The notes: generated from the letters alone by a model not told the origin. Positions 16,654 to 26,075 are shown, numbered from the stretch's first letter. The stretch: 35,991 nucleotides of DNA from Candidatus Azobacteroides sp. (GCA_021201815.1 JAJQEC010000082.1:1-35991); one strand, 5' to 3'. Numbers and translations are program-made.

Positions 16654-19600
16654 TTAGTGAATAAATATTTTCTTAACTACTGAATTATACTTCGTTTTTA
16701 CTTCAATCAGGTAAATGCCTTTTTCTCCTATTTCCTCCGACACAAATGCATCCGTATTCAGGTGAGTCGCTGATGAGAATAACTGTCCCTGCAGATTATA
16801 TATCGTAACAGAACTGATAGGATCGGATAATGAAGAATTTACCCGGACTACTTTGCCTGTGGAATAAATCTGTATCGAATTTCCATCCGACCAGGAATCC
16901 AATCCCATCCCGTTTTTAGGAGTAAGCAGAAGGAAAAAACGATTCTGCTGGCTGCCTTCATTGTTGAGGAAAGTAAATACCGGATCATTTTCAGAAAGCG
17001 GATAAGTTAAATTGGTTTCCGCATCATATAAGGAAATGGTGGAAGAGAAATCCTGCAACCCATGGAACGCCAGTGTCAGATTATCACCCATTATCTGTGT
17101 CCGGATGCCTAACGGAATAGAACGGCAGGAACTGTTTATTTCTACTATTTCCTTATTATAATCCTGTGCAAAATAGATTTCAGGGATATTTCCACTCGGT
17201 GAGAATAATTTAGGAACTCCTTTTCCGGGTTCTTCTTTTTCCGGATAATTCACGATTACGGCCGCAGAGGAATACCGGGAGTTAGAAGCAACTATCTTCA
17301 ATGTTTCCGGCTTATCAGCCCGCTGATTCCTTAATACTGTTTGTTTATTTCTTGCGATAACAGACATGCTTTCACTATCAAAAGAAACCGGAGCCGACTG
17401 GTTAAGGGGAACAAAGAAGGACTGCATAGGAGAAATCAACACATCCGTGCCCTGTGTATCATCTTCAATTGCCGTAACATTGGTATTGGCAATCATAGTT
17501 CCGGTTCCATCTACCGCAACGGCATAATATTGGGCACTGGCTCCGTTCCATATCCGGAAATAATTCCCTAATACACCGGTAGTTCCACCATTACCCAGGA
17601 ACAATTCGCCGAAATCCAGATGTGACATAAAAGGATTTCCCAGCAACATTTCACTACCCGGTGAATAATCGGTAGTAGCGACATCGAAAGTAACCGGATA
17701 ATTGCCACTTCCATCTTCTACAATGAAACGATTTCCTGACGGAACAGTTACAGGAGTAGTTCCTGTCACGGCATTACTAATACTTACAGAAGTTCTTGCC
17801 ACCTGATCCGTATCCGCATTTCCTGTCTCCGGAAAATCTTCATTCGGATCACCTAATTCATAGTAAGAAAATGTACTGGTACCGCTACCGTCGGCACTTC
17901 CCGAGTAAGTATGACGGGGATTTATCACGGACAGGTAATCCGGGTTGTTATAATATGGCCATCTTACAAGTCCATTGACCGCATTCAGGTTATCCTGATT
18001 TCCGGTATACGGCCATGCTTCGTACCCTGCACGTCCGCTCAACACCTGATAAGCAAAACCGAAACCGGTATTAAAAGGTACGTCATAGGAATTGATGGAG
18101 TTTGTCCATTTATTAATTAAAAATACATCCGGATTGATCGTTTCGATAAAAATAGGGTCCGCATATTTCATATACGCATTTGGTTTCCCTCCGAAAGAGA
18201 AATCTCCTGCATACATTTCTTTTAATGGAGCACTCATCGAATAATACCGGTCCCGGCTCATATAGAATTGGTAGTAATTGCTTCCGCCATCCGTATTTAA
18301 TAAGTTAGCCGTATTAGTAAAGTTTTCGCTGCTGGAATAGGTACCCAGATTTATTTCCACATACGCATATAAATATTCCAGGTGCTGAAGCTGCGCCACT
18401 TCTCCGCCGTACAGGAATGTAATGCTGTTGCAGACCGGCTGAGGATCAAATCCTTCATCTGTGGGCAGGTTATCTCCTGCTCCATAGTCCCCTGCAGCTC
18501 TTAGTACCGGATAGGTAGAAGCATCTGCCGGAATCAATACATTCGTACAACCCATCGGCACACCGGCCTCTCCGTAACGGTTTCCGACCTCATCGGTAAT
18601 ATACCAGTTCGCATCATTATTCCAGTTCGTATTATCCGTAGGAGTTGTTGTATTCCGGGAAGATACCCAGACCGCATCTTCCGCAATCAGACGAATCCGG
18701 AAATACTGTACATTTCCACAATCAGAATTTTCATCCCTTAACGTAACTGCCATATTAAGTGTATTTCTTCCGTTCCTGAAATTTGTTAGGCTTGGCTTGA
18801 TGGAAGAAATATTTATCCGGAGAGAATCGTTTGTTGCTCCCTGCGTGATAATGCCACTTCCCAATACCGTTCCATTTGCCACACTATCCTGATAGATGAC
18901 ATAATTAATTTCAGGAGCAGTTCCACTATTATAAGCAGCCGGAATAGCAACGGTATTTGTTGTATAACATACCCGGTAAGTAAAAAGATCGGAGGTTGAT
19001 TGCTGGTCACCCAATGCAATCGTAATAGCAGGTTCTACTTCCACTTCAAACTCTAAATCCGAATTACATCCTGCTACCGATACCGCATAGCGGGTAGTAG
19101 AGAAGGGAGAAACCGTTACATTGGTTCCTGTCACCTGATTTCCGGAGGAATCGATCAACGGGATATACACTTTTGCAGGATCCGTACCTGCAACGGTCCA
19201 CCATTGCAATCTGTTTACATCCGGAATATTCGAAGCAGAAATATCGATAGATAATTCGACGGTCTGTCCCGGGCAGATAGGGTCCCCTTCCGTAGCCCCG
19301 GTCACTGTAATTTCCGGAGGCTGTGCCGGTGAAAAAGTGTATGTAGAAAAGATCGCACACTGGTCATCCGGATTTCCACCCTCATCCACAATCACCAGAC
19401 GATAGGTTCCGACATCCGTTCCGGGAACAGTTAGGTGGATATTTTCTGTCGTTACTCCATCCGGGTCATAGATTGCCTGTCCCGAAGTAACCGGTGTACC
19501 GGGCGTAGAAGCATTAATAGTAGACGGGTCCACGCTGGAATCAAAGAAAGTCCAGTAATAATCAAAAGTAGTCGGTCCGGTAAGTCCGTATAAACGGCTC

Positions 19601-21423
19601 ATTGCGTCCACATCCCATTCAGCCAGAATATCATACGTATCCGAAGCAGACAAACAATTATCAATATCTGTCGCACTGAAATCAAAAGCCCCATTGGAAC
19701 GTTCGATCTCAATGTCATCCATCATAAAATCATTTCCATACCCTCCATCATTCACACTCAGGTAAAAGATGGTGATCTGATCGACATTTGCCGGAACAGA
19801 AAAAACAGGAGTTACATATTGTTCCCATATTCCCGTCATAGGAATCTCTCCGGTATAGTAATTAAGCAAAGGAGTTCCACTCGCAGGAATATTGTAGTCT
19901 GTGGTAGCATCCCCATCCAACAGATCGGTTTCCCATACCTGAATATTGATATTCGGCTTAATCCTGTATTGGAAAAAATATTGGTTATTATCTCTCAGTC
20001 CGTCACCAAGATTTACCAGCCACATAGAAGACTGGAAATTCATGGTAGGACATACATCGAATGTATTCTGATAAAAAATTCCTCCTAACGCATCTGCATT
20101 TACAATATACATAAAACCGGTACCATCACCCGAAGTATGGTCGTACTTCCTTGCCGGTGCATAAGCACCTCCCGGCGGAACAAACCAGTCCATCGGCCTG
20201 GAATTATTCGGCGGAGCAATAATCCCCACAATATCCTGCGCTAGCGAATATTCTCCGTCACCTGGCAGATAACCGGAAGAAAAGGTATAGTTTGTCTGAT
20301 TGGCAGGAAGCGGATCCGTTCTCCACTGCGTTCCGGCAGCAGCAGAACCATAATCTTCCGAAGCAACAATCACCGGATTAGATAAATCCGGAGTAGTCAT
20401 ATCGGGAGCAATCTGAACTCTTACAAGGCGCGCATTATTAGCAAAGGTAAGCGAATCCACATACCCTCCCCGGTATCCGTTTACCAAAGGAACATATTCA
20501 CTTTCTATCACATAATAGAATAATGTATAACAAAGGATGCCAGCACTATTAAAAGTAAAATATTTCTGAGTCTCCGGATTTAATTCATCCACATGCGTTG
20601 TATTTATCCATGGTTTAAATCCCGGCTGATAGACATTATTCAGCCACAGATTAGGGTTATTGACACTATACGCATACGGATTTATTCCATATTCCTCATC
20701 CATATACCAGGTATAATCGACTCCCGGGTCCAAGTAACCGGCAACAATCAAAGAATCTTCGAGATTCATGGTAATCACCTGATACCGGTCTACTGCAATA
20801 TCAATTAAATGGTCGACTACAGGAGGAACAATAGTTGAACTGGCTTTATATCCGTAAATATCGATCGCAGGAACAATAAACTCGTCCCATACTCCTTGTC
20901 CGTTGGAATTGGCAGGTACATATCCGAAATAGAACGTAGGCCGGAGGATCTGTGCATCCGGAATTGCATTCCAGGTAGCAGCAGAAAGTCCCATCAGAGT
21001 AGGATAATCATCTCCGGCGGGATCCGGAAAGGCATTTATTGTTAAACTATAAACCGTATATCCCGGATTATCATCCGTAGCCGTCTGATCAAATTCAAAG
21101 ACCAACGTATTGGGATAATCTATAGGAGTACTTTGATAGTTCCCGTTATTAACTGATCCGGTTCCGGTCTGCCAGTCCTGCATATATAAGAAAGGCGTGT
21201 CATAGGTTTCGTTTGCATACGTTTCTGTAGTAGCCAGATACACAGTAAACTCCAGACCGAAATCAAGCTGGGTCGGCGAACTTGAACTTCCGGCAGGACT
21301 CGTATTTGTAGGTCCGACTACGATATTACCATCCTGAACGATCCACATTTCATTACTTCCCTGGCTTTTTATATAAATAAAAGGTATAAGTAATAAATGG
21401 AATAAAAGCGTACTTTTTTTCAT
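16654..21423 (-). CDS. Large secreted protein with type IX sorting domain
   Basis: 1589 residues. Signal peptide at 1-20 (MKKSTLLFHLLLIPFIYIKS). The last 75 residues form a type A T9SS C-terminal domain: GKVVRV, ISSVTIYNLQGQLF, EIGEKGIYLIEVKTKYNSVVKKIFI. So it should cross the outer membrane by type IX secretion and be surface-attached or released. The middle has Ig-like stretches (for example PEITVTGATEGDPICPGQTVELSI, near 710) and a segment NTNWNNDANWYITDEVGN...GVPMGCTNVLIPADASTYPVL (about 940-1000) that recurs in Bacteroidales adhesin-type proteins. Rich in Asn, Thr, Tyr, Asp and poor in Lys. No catalytic motif is seen; adhesin or surface structural protein is the best guess. A small membrane protein follows 13 bases after. 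Confidence 0.85.
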   Translation of the reverse strand: MKKSTLLFHLLLIPFIYIKSQGSNEMWIVQDGNIVVGPTNTSPAGSSSSPTQLDFGLEFTVYLATTETYANETYDTPFLYMQDWQTGTGSVNNGNYQSTPIDYPNTLVFEFDQTATDDNPGYTVYSLTINAFPDPAGDDYPTLMGLSAATWNAIPDAQILRPTFYFGYVPANSNGQGVWDEFIVPAIDIYGYKASSTIVPPVVDHLIDIAVDRYQVITMNLEDSLIVAGYLDPGVDYTWYMDEEYGINPYAYSVNNPNLWLNNVYQPGFKPWINTTHVDELNPETQKYFTFNSAGILCYTLFYYVIESEYVPLVNGYRGGYVDSLTFANNARLVRVQIAPDMTTPDLSNPVIVASEDYGSAAAGTQWRTDPLPANQTNYTFSSGYLPGDGEYSLAQDIVGIIAPPNNSRPMDWFVPPGGAYAPARKYDHTSGDGTGFMYIVNADALGGIFYQNTFDVCPTMNFQSSMWLVNLGDGLRDNNQYFFQYRIKPNINIQVWETDLLDGDATTDYNIPASGTPLLNYYTGEIPMTGIWEQYVTPVFSVPANVDQITIFYLSVNDGGYGNDFMMDDIEIERSNGAFDFSATDIDNCLSASDTYDILAEWDVDAMSRLYGLTGPTTFDYYWTFFDSSVDPSTINASTPGTPVTSGQAIYDPDGVTTENIHLTVPGTDVGTYRLVIVDEGGNPDDQCAIFSTYTFSPAQPPEITVTGATEGDPICPGQTVELSIDISASNIPDVNRLQWWTVAGTDPAKVYIPLIDSSGNQVTGTNVTVSPFSTTRYAVSVAGCNSDLEFEVEVEPAITIALGDQQSTSDLFTYRVCYTTNTVAIPAAYNSGTAPEINYVIYQDSVANGTVLGSGIITQGATNDSLRINISSIKPSLTNFRNGRNTLNMAVTLRDENSDCGNVQYFRIRLIAEDAVWVSSRNTTTPTDNTNWNNDANWYITDEVGNRYGEAGVPMGCTNVLIPADASTYPVLRAAGDYGAGDNLPTDEGFDPQPVCNSITFLYGGEVAQLQHLEYLYAYVEINLGTYSSSENFTNTANLLNTDGGSNYYQFYMSRDRYYSMSAPLKEMYAGDFSFGGKPNAYMKYADPIFIETINPDVFLINKWTNSINSYDVPFNTGFGFAYQVLSGRAGYEAWPYTGNQDNLNAVNGLVRWPYYNNPDYLSVINPRHTYSGSADGSGTSTFSYYELGDPNEDFPETGNADTDQVARTSVSISNAVTGTTPVTVPSGNRFIVEDGSGNYPVTFDVATTDYSPGSEMLLGNPFMSHLDFGELFLGNGGTTGVLGNYFRIWNGASAQYYAVAVDGTGTMIANTNVTAIEDDTQGTDVLISPMQSFFVPLNQSAPVSFDSESMSVIARNKQTVLRNQRADKPETLKIVASNSRYSSAAVIVNYPEKEEPGKGVPKLFSPSGNIPEIYFAQDYNKEIVEINSSCRSIPLGIRTQIMGDNLTLAFHGLQDFSSTISLYDAETNLTYPLSENDPVFTFLNNEGSQQNRFFLLLTPKNGMGLDSWSDGNSIQIYSTGKVVRVNSSLSDPISSVTIYNLQGQLFSSATHLNTDAFVSEEIGEKGIYLIEVKTKYNSVVKKIFIH

Positions 21424-21965
21424 TGCTGTCTTTTTACAGTTTTTAGATAATCTATTAACACATACATAAAAAGAAAGTTTTTATGGATAAATTTATTTTC
21501 AGGTTTCAGACTTACTTTTTTTAAATAAGATTTAAGAAAGAACAAATAGAAAGCATAGAAATTACATAAGAAGATTCTATTTAAATAAATTTATTTTTCG
21601 GCTTTAACACCAGTAACTTAAGGGAAAACAGAAGTCAGGATATATTCGATGATATGTAAAAAGAAGATCGGAAAGAAGGGGTGTATGAGAAAAAGAAGAA
21701 CAAGTCTTTTAACTTAAAATACGTAAAATGAATGAGAGAAGAAGATGATATTTTTATTTAAAATTAAGCAGAATAATAAAAAAGACCTTAGATAATACCT
21801 TCTTAAAACCAGATTATTATTTTGTATCGTATGCTACCGGGTGACTTATTTTCAGTCTCTGACTTTTCGTAAAATTTCCTCTTCTTTCCGGCTATAAAAA
21901 CTCCGGCTTTTTTCATTAATTGAAAATTTATGCAGTTAAAACTTGCATTTTGCTATATTATTTTG
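21424..21965. other. A/T-rich upstream region of the large secreted protein
   Basis: 540 bases with no credible gene. No clear minus-strand TAnnTTTG box was found ahead of the large secreted protein, so its promoter is either diverged or uses another sigma factor. Short ORFs here are low-complexity and lack promoters. Confidence 0.5.
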
Positions 21966-21973
21966 TATATTTG
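21966..21973 (+). promoter_or_regulatory. -7 promoter box with no obvious gene
   Basis: TATATTTG, an exact TAnnTTTG, with CTTG 20 bases upstream (21942-21945). The only ORF behind it is the doubtful one at 21997. Confidence 0.4.
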
Positions 21974-21996
21974 CATTTATAAATAGGAAATACCAC

Positions 21997-22278
21997 ATGG
22001 AATCATTATTTTTTAAATACATATTTTCTCCTCTTCTTCTGATTTTCTCAGAAGGAAAAAATCTATTTTTCCATATTCCTTATCAATTAAACGTTTGTTT
22101 ATTTAGTAAAAATATTAAAGAGAGAAAACAGTTGAGTATGCATCATTCGTTACCTTTCTCTTTTCTTTCTGCAGGGCCTGGCTCTACGGAGAAAGAATGC
22201 AGCTATCCTTGTGAGACTGTTTTCCGTAAGCGATTAAATTGTTCTTCTTTGCCACTCCCTGAAACTACCACGCACTGA
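21997..22278 (+). CDS. Doubtful 93-residue ORF
   Basis: ATG at 21997, 23 bases after a good -7 box. The predicted peptide begins with a hydrophobic stretch (residues 2-18: ESLFFKYIFSPLLLIFS) and turns basic, with several cysteines, Ser and Pro later. I do not recognise it, and composition after residue 40 is not protein-like. It may be real, or the promoter may drive a non-coding RNA. Confidence 0.2.
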   Translation: MESLFFKYIFSPLLLIFSEGKNLFFHIPYQLNVCLFSKNIKERKQLSMHHSLPFSFLSAGPGSTEKECSYPCETVFRKRLNCSSLPLPETTTH

Positions 22279-22324
22279 TTTTCGGCTTTTTCCGGAAAAA
22301 TATTCGTAAAACAGCAATTAAAAA

Positions 22325-22349
22325 TGCCTTTTTTATTAAAAAAAAGGCA
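22325..22349 (-). terminator. Terminator-like hairpin, minus orientation
   Basis: TGCCTTTTTT (22325-22334) and AAAAAAGGCA (22340-22349), perfect 10-bp stem, 5-base loop. The T-tract follows only on the minus strand, suggesting a minus-strand transcript that crosses the palindrome cluster and ends here. Confidence 0.5.
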
Positions 22350-22500
22350 AACTAATATAGGAAAGTTTGTCAATTAATACGGGAAAAAGGCCGTTTTTTC
22401 GACTAAAAATGCCCAACTATCCCGTATTAGTTGGACATTTATGTCATATTAGTCGGCCAACTATCCCGTATTAGTTGGATAACTAACACGGGATAGTTGA
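22348..22500. repeat. Cluster of nested palindromes (CAACTA-N8-TAGTTG family)
   Basis: Unit CCAACTATCCCGTATTAG plus TTGGA occurs identically at 22413-22435 and 22457-22479 (44 bp apart), and inverted with one change at 22481-22498. Each unit is itself palindromic (CAACTA, 8-base centre TCCCGTAT, TAGTTG). A diverged unit CAAACT...AGTTTG is at 22348-22369 and a half unit CAATTAATACGGGA at 22371-22384. An outer pair CGACTAA (22400-22406) / TTAGTCG (22449-22455) encloses the first full copy. The second and third copies form an 18-bp stem with a 4-base loop. No gene is seen. Confidence 0.8.
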
Positions 22501-22724
22501 TTCATCTATAAAAGGATATAATTTTTGCTATAAAACCGAGGAAAAAATAAAAATCTACACGTTCACACTAAATTAATATTTATTTAAGCATAGTATATAT
22601 TAAAATAAAATTTCAAATCAGGAAATAAAAGGTATTCGAGAAAGTACATTTATGAATCATTAAAACGTGAAAAATGTGTTGGTATCAGGGGTAATTTTAG
22701 CTGTTGAAAATGTGTGCTAACCGT
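22501..22724. other. A/T-rich gene-free stretch
   Basis: No ORF, RNA or clear promoter seen between the palindrome cluster and the first structured repeat. Confidence 0.5.
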
Positions 22725-22776
22725 GGGTTAACCCTTCCCCCTTTTAGTGAAGCTAAAAGGTACTTTCCTTCGGGGA
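22725..22776 (+). repeat. Structured intergenic repeat, copy 1
   Basis: GGGTTAACCCT, C/T-rich TCCCCC, hairpin CCTTTTAG-TGAAG-CTAAAAGG (22740-22760), then TACTTTCCTTCGGGG. Same order of parts as copy 2 at 23142, but with a different stem sequence. Confidence 0.6.
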
Positions 22777-23141
22777 CTACTCTCCATACACAACTTTTTA
22801 TTCAAAACCCGGTATCACACTTGCGGACAGCAAAGCCGTGCTTACTTACCGCAGGGATGAAAGAAGCCGGTTGCTTTTCCTCCTTCTTCCATTACATACA
22901 ACCATAAAGAAGAAATTGCCTCCCTTGGGTCTTTGCGGTTGGAATAAGGAAAAGGCAGCTTTATGGGTTCATTCTTATACCCGGATTTTCATTTTTTGTG
23001 GCTATCTGCCAGCCGGAGGCCTGCTTTTAGCCGGAGCGTAGCAGGACGCTATACTCAACAGAGGATTTGGTGATAAGCAGATAGGCTACCTAAAAAGAAA
23101 ATTATAAAATCTCCGGATAAATTCCGGGTTATTTCTCCATG
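22777..23141. other. Gene-free stretch between the two structured repeats
   Basis: About 365 bases, higher in G+C than the surroundings. Open frames on the plus strand (to 22907 and 23041) have no promoter or recognisable protein, and I regard them as non-coding. Confidence 0.45.
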
Positions 23142-23203
23142 AGTTAACCCTACCCCCTTTCGTCCCGAAAGGGTACTTCCCTTCATGGAAGGGAAGAGTT
23201 GGG
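23142..23203 (+). repeat. Structured intergenic repeat, copy 2
   Basis: AGTTAACCCTACCC, hairpin CCCTTTC-GTCCC-GAAAGGG (23155-23173), TA, second hairpin CTTCCCTTC-ATG-GAAGGGAAG (23176-23196), then AGTTGGGG. Resembles the REP/MITE-type intergenic repeats seen in this phylum. Confidence 0.65.
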
Positions 23204-23245
23204 GTACTTTATCTTTTGTACGGATGCCGGCCATAAAAAAAGAAA

Positions 23246-23288
23246 ATCCGGAAAAGGTACCTATATTCCTTTCTCCGGATCTTTTTTA
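23246..23288. terminator. Bidirectional terminator after the feo operon
   Basis: ATCCGGAAAAGG (23246-23257) pairs with CCTTTCTCCGGAT (23268-23280) with one bulge; T-runs follow on both strands. It lies 25 bases after the minus-strand stop of the FeoB-associated gene. Confidence 0.7.
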
Positions 23289-23304
23289 TAATCTATATTT
23301 CTTC

Positions 23305-23496
23305 TTAAACTCTTCTCATTCCTTTTATTTGCAACTTCTTTTTCTGATTGCCGGATTTCTCTCCGCACTTCATCTGACAGCCGCAGCAGGCGGAAGTTTC
23401 TTTATCCGAAGAGTTACGAAAAAAATGAACGGTGTTGCGTATGATAAGGCACAATGTCCCTATTCCTATTAACCATACCATAATATCCTGCCACAT
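23305..23496 (-). CDS. FeoB-associated Cys-rich membrane protein
   Basis: 63 residues. One N-terminal membrane helix (MWQDIMVWLIGIGTLCLII, 1-19), then a short loop and a Cys cluster ACCGCQMKCGE, followed by a lysine-rich tail. This layout (helix, then C-C-x-C-x3-C) is that of the small proteins found directly downstream of feoB, thought to play the part of FeoC or to handle iron at the pore exit; the function is not established. It lies 59 bases after feoAB on the same strand with a terminator behind it. Confidence 0.8.
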   Translation of the reverse strand: MWQDIMVWLIGIGTLCLIIRNTVHFFRNSSDKETSACCGCQMKCGEKSGNQKKKLQIKGMRRV

Positions 23497-23555
23497 ATTT
23501 AATTCCTTTCTTTATAAAAACACACTAATAAATTTACATTTACCTTTTTATTTTC

Positions 23556-26075
23556 CTATACGAACAGGCTTCCTACCTGATATACTACAAAAGTTACCAC
23601 CCAGGCAAGGAGAGTCGTATATAAAATAGTAAATGCTCCCCACTTCCAGCTACCGGATTCATTCTTAATAGCTACCACAGCAGCTATACATGGAAAATAA
23701 AACAAGATAAACAGCATCATACAGAACGCTATCAACGGGGTAAAAACAGGATTCCCATACTCATCGCGATTCTGTTTCATCTTTTCCGCCAGAGTCATAT
23801 TCTCATCTTCCGGTTCACTGCTTCCCGTATATAACACACTGAGGGTACTGACAACAATTTCCTTTGCTCCTATACCTGATACAATTCCTATGCCAATTTT
23901 CCAGTTAAATCCCAATGGCTTAATTGCCGGTTCTATAAATTTACCGATCTGTCCGATGTATGATTTTTCCTGATGCTCGGTATGTCTTTTATTATCAATA
24001 ACTGCGAGTTCTTCCTCCATTTCTCCGGTAAGAGAAAGAATCTCGTTTTCCGAAGAAGCATTTTTTATTTTCTGCTCATAGGTTGTTTCCACAATACTTT
24101 CCATGTGGTCATAATCCTGTGAATAGGATACTTCTCTTGGGAAATAACCTAAGAACCAGACCACGATAGAAGCGATAAGAATGATATTTCCCATTTTTTT
24201 AAGGTACTGTTTTCCTTTATCCCACATGTGCCGGAACGTACTTTTCAATGTCGGAAGACGATAGGGAGGCAATTCCATTACAAAAGGCATATCCTCTTCA
24301 GGGAATAAATATTTTTTAAAGATACGGGCTAACACAACAGACATTAAGATACCTATAATATATATAGATAATAAAACAAGGCTGGCATGGTTCGGGAAAA
24401 AAGCACTCACCAGCAAAAGATATACCGGTAACCGTGCGCTACAGGACATAAGGGGATTGATAAGCATCGTAATCATACGGCTGTTCCGGCTTTCAATCGT
24501 CCGGGTTGCCATAATAGCGGGGACATTGCATCCGAAGCCCATTACCAGAGGAATAAAAGACTTGCCGTGCAACCCCATCTTATGCATGATCTTATCCATA
24601 ATGAAAGCAGCGCGTGCCATATACCCGGAATCTTCCATAAAAGAAATAAAGAAATAAAGGATCAGGATATTGGGCAGAAAAACAATCACCCCTCCTACTC
24701 CTGCAATAATGCCATCGACCAGGAGGTCTTTCAATGAGCCATCAGGCATAATACCGGCAACCCATTCTCCCAGGTTTTCCACCAGGAGTTCAATCCATTC
24801 CTGCGGATACGCTCCGAGAGTAAAAGTAGTCTGAAACATCAGCCACATGAAAAATATAAAAATGGGGTATCCGAATAATTTATGCGTAACAAAAGCATCT
24901 ATAATATTAGTGGTTGAGTGTTTTTCTATGTTATCAGGCGTATAGGTTTCTTTAAGCGCACCGGCAATAAACCCATATTTGGCATCAATAATAGCTGTTT
25001 CCGCATCTTCTTTTAAAAGGTCCTTTACTTTTGCAGAAGCTTTATTGCGGGTATCAAGTATTTCCTGTTTGTTCGGGAAATGAGAAATTAATGATTCTAC
25101 TTTCCGGTCATTTTCCAGCAACTTTATAGCATAAAAACGAGCCGAAGGGAAAGCAGGAAAATCCTTATTGACAGCAATCAGTTGTTCCAATTGTTGAATA
25201 GCCGGTTCTATCACAGGTCCATGATTGATGGAGATAGAACGGGAAGTGCTTTTTTCTACAGGGTTCCGGTCATGTTCGTATTTTTCTATAATGGCATCAA
25301 AAAGGTTATAAATACCCTGGCCTTTCCTTGCCACCGTAGGAACAACAGGCATATTCAACAAACCGGATAAGTGGTCCACATCCAGTTTTGCTCCGCTTTT
25401 CTCCAGTTCATCATACATATTCAGTGCCATTACGACATCCGCATGCATATCAATCAACTGGGTGGTGAGATATAGATTCCGCTCCAGGTTGGAAGCAGCT
25501 ACTACATTCAAAACGACATCCGGCTTTTGAGCTGCCAGATGTTTCCGGACATATAACTCTTCAGGCGTATAGGCAGATAATGAATAGGTACCCGGTAAAT
25601 CTACCAGGCGGAAAGTATATTCTCTGTATCGGAAAAAACCTTCTTTGGCATCTACGGTTACTCCGCTGTAATTCCCTACATGTTCATGAGAGCCTGAGGC
25701 AACATTAAATAAGGTCGTTTTTCCGGAATTCGGATTTCCCACTAAAGCCACGTGAATCGTTTTTCCGTTCTTACCGGTGGGCTTAGCCGTTTCTTCATCT
25801 TCAATCACTCCGAAAAATTCATTCTCATATCTTTCTTCCGGAAGATTTTCATCGATCAGGTTTATTTCAATCAGATTTGCTTCACTACGTCGCAATGAAA
25901 CATAATAATCCATTATTTTATAATCAATAGGATCTTTTAAAGGGGCATTCAGGATAGATTCGACTTTCATCCCTTTTATAAAACCCATTTCAATGATTCT
26001 CTTACGAAAACCTCCTTTGCCTCCGACTTTTAAAATAACCGCTTTTTGACCGGTTCTTAATTCTGAAAGATACAC
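23556..26075 (-). CDS. feoB: FeoA-FeoB fusion, ferrous iron transporter
   Basis: 839 residues. Residues 1-72 are a FeoA domain (SH3-like, MYLSELRTGQKAVILKVGG...). A linker leads to the FeoB G domain: G1 GNPNSGKT (113-120), VGNYSGVTV (133-141), G3 DLPG (159-162), and G4 NMYD (219-222). The Fe(II)-permeation domain of Gly/hydrophobic membrane segments begins near residue 400, with the two characteristic Gate stretches (for example SCSARLPVYLLL and GIGIVSGIGAKEIVVSTLSVLYTG). Imports Fe2+ across the inner membrane. FeoA fused to FeoB is common in Bacteroidota. Divergent from the SOD gene with about 320 bases between; a weak -7-like CATCTTTG is at 26117-26124. Confidence 0.96.
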   Translation of the reverse strand: MYLSELRTGQKAVILKVGGKGGFRKRIIEMGFIKGMKVESILNAPLKDPIDYKIMDYYVSLRRSEANLIEINLIDENLPEERYENEFFGVIEDEETAKPTGKNGKTIHVALVGNPNSGKTTLFNVASGSHEHVGNYSGVTVDAKEGFFRYREYTFRLVDLPGTYSLSAYTPEELYVRKHLAAQKPDVVLNVVAASNLERNLYLTTQLIDMHADVVMALNMYDELEKSGAKLDVDHLSGLLNMPVVPTVARKGQGIYNLFDAIIEKYEHDRNPVEKSTSRSISINHGPVIEPAIQQLEQLIAVNKDFPAFPSARFYAIKLLENDRKVESLISHFPNKQEILDTRNKASAKVKDLLKEDAETAIIDAKYGFIAGALKETYTPDNIEKHSTTNIIDAFVTHKLFGYPIFIFFMWLMFQTTFTLGAYPQEWIELLVENLGEWVAGIMPDGSLKDLLVDGIIAGVGGVIVFLPNILILYFFISFMEDSGYMARAAFIMDKIMHKMGLHGKSFIPLVMGFGCNVPAIMATRTIESRNSRMITMLINPLMSCSARLPVYLLLVSAFFPNHASLVLLSIYIIGILMSVVLARIFKKYLFPEEDMPFVMELPPYRLPTLKSTFRHMWDKGKQYLKKMGNIILIASIVVWFLGYFPREVSYSQDYDHMESIVETTYEQKIKNASSENEILSLTGEMEEELAVIDNKRHTEHQEKSYIGQIGKFIEPAIKPLGFNWKIGIGIVSGIGAKEIVVSTLSVLYTGSSEPEDENMTLAEKMKQNRDEYGNPVFTPLIAFCMMLFILFYFPCIAAVVAIKNESGSWKWGAFTILYTTLLAWVVTFVVYQVGSLFV

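Noticed and set aside
22348..22500. CRISPR array
   Set aside because: Only two identical units, one inverted copy, palindromic and nested, no regular spacers and no cas genes.
22704..23041. Plus-strand reading frames in the 22.7-23.0 kb region
   Set aside because: They overlap in different frames, cross a structured repeat, lack a promoter and show no protein-like pattern.
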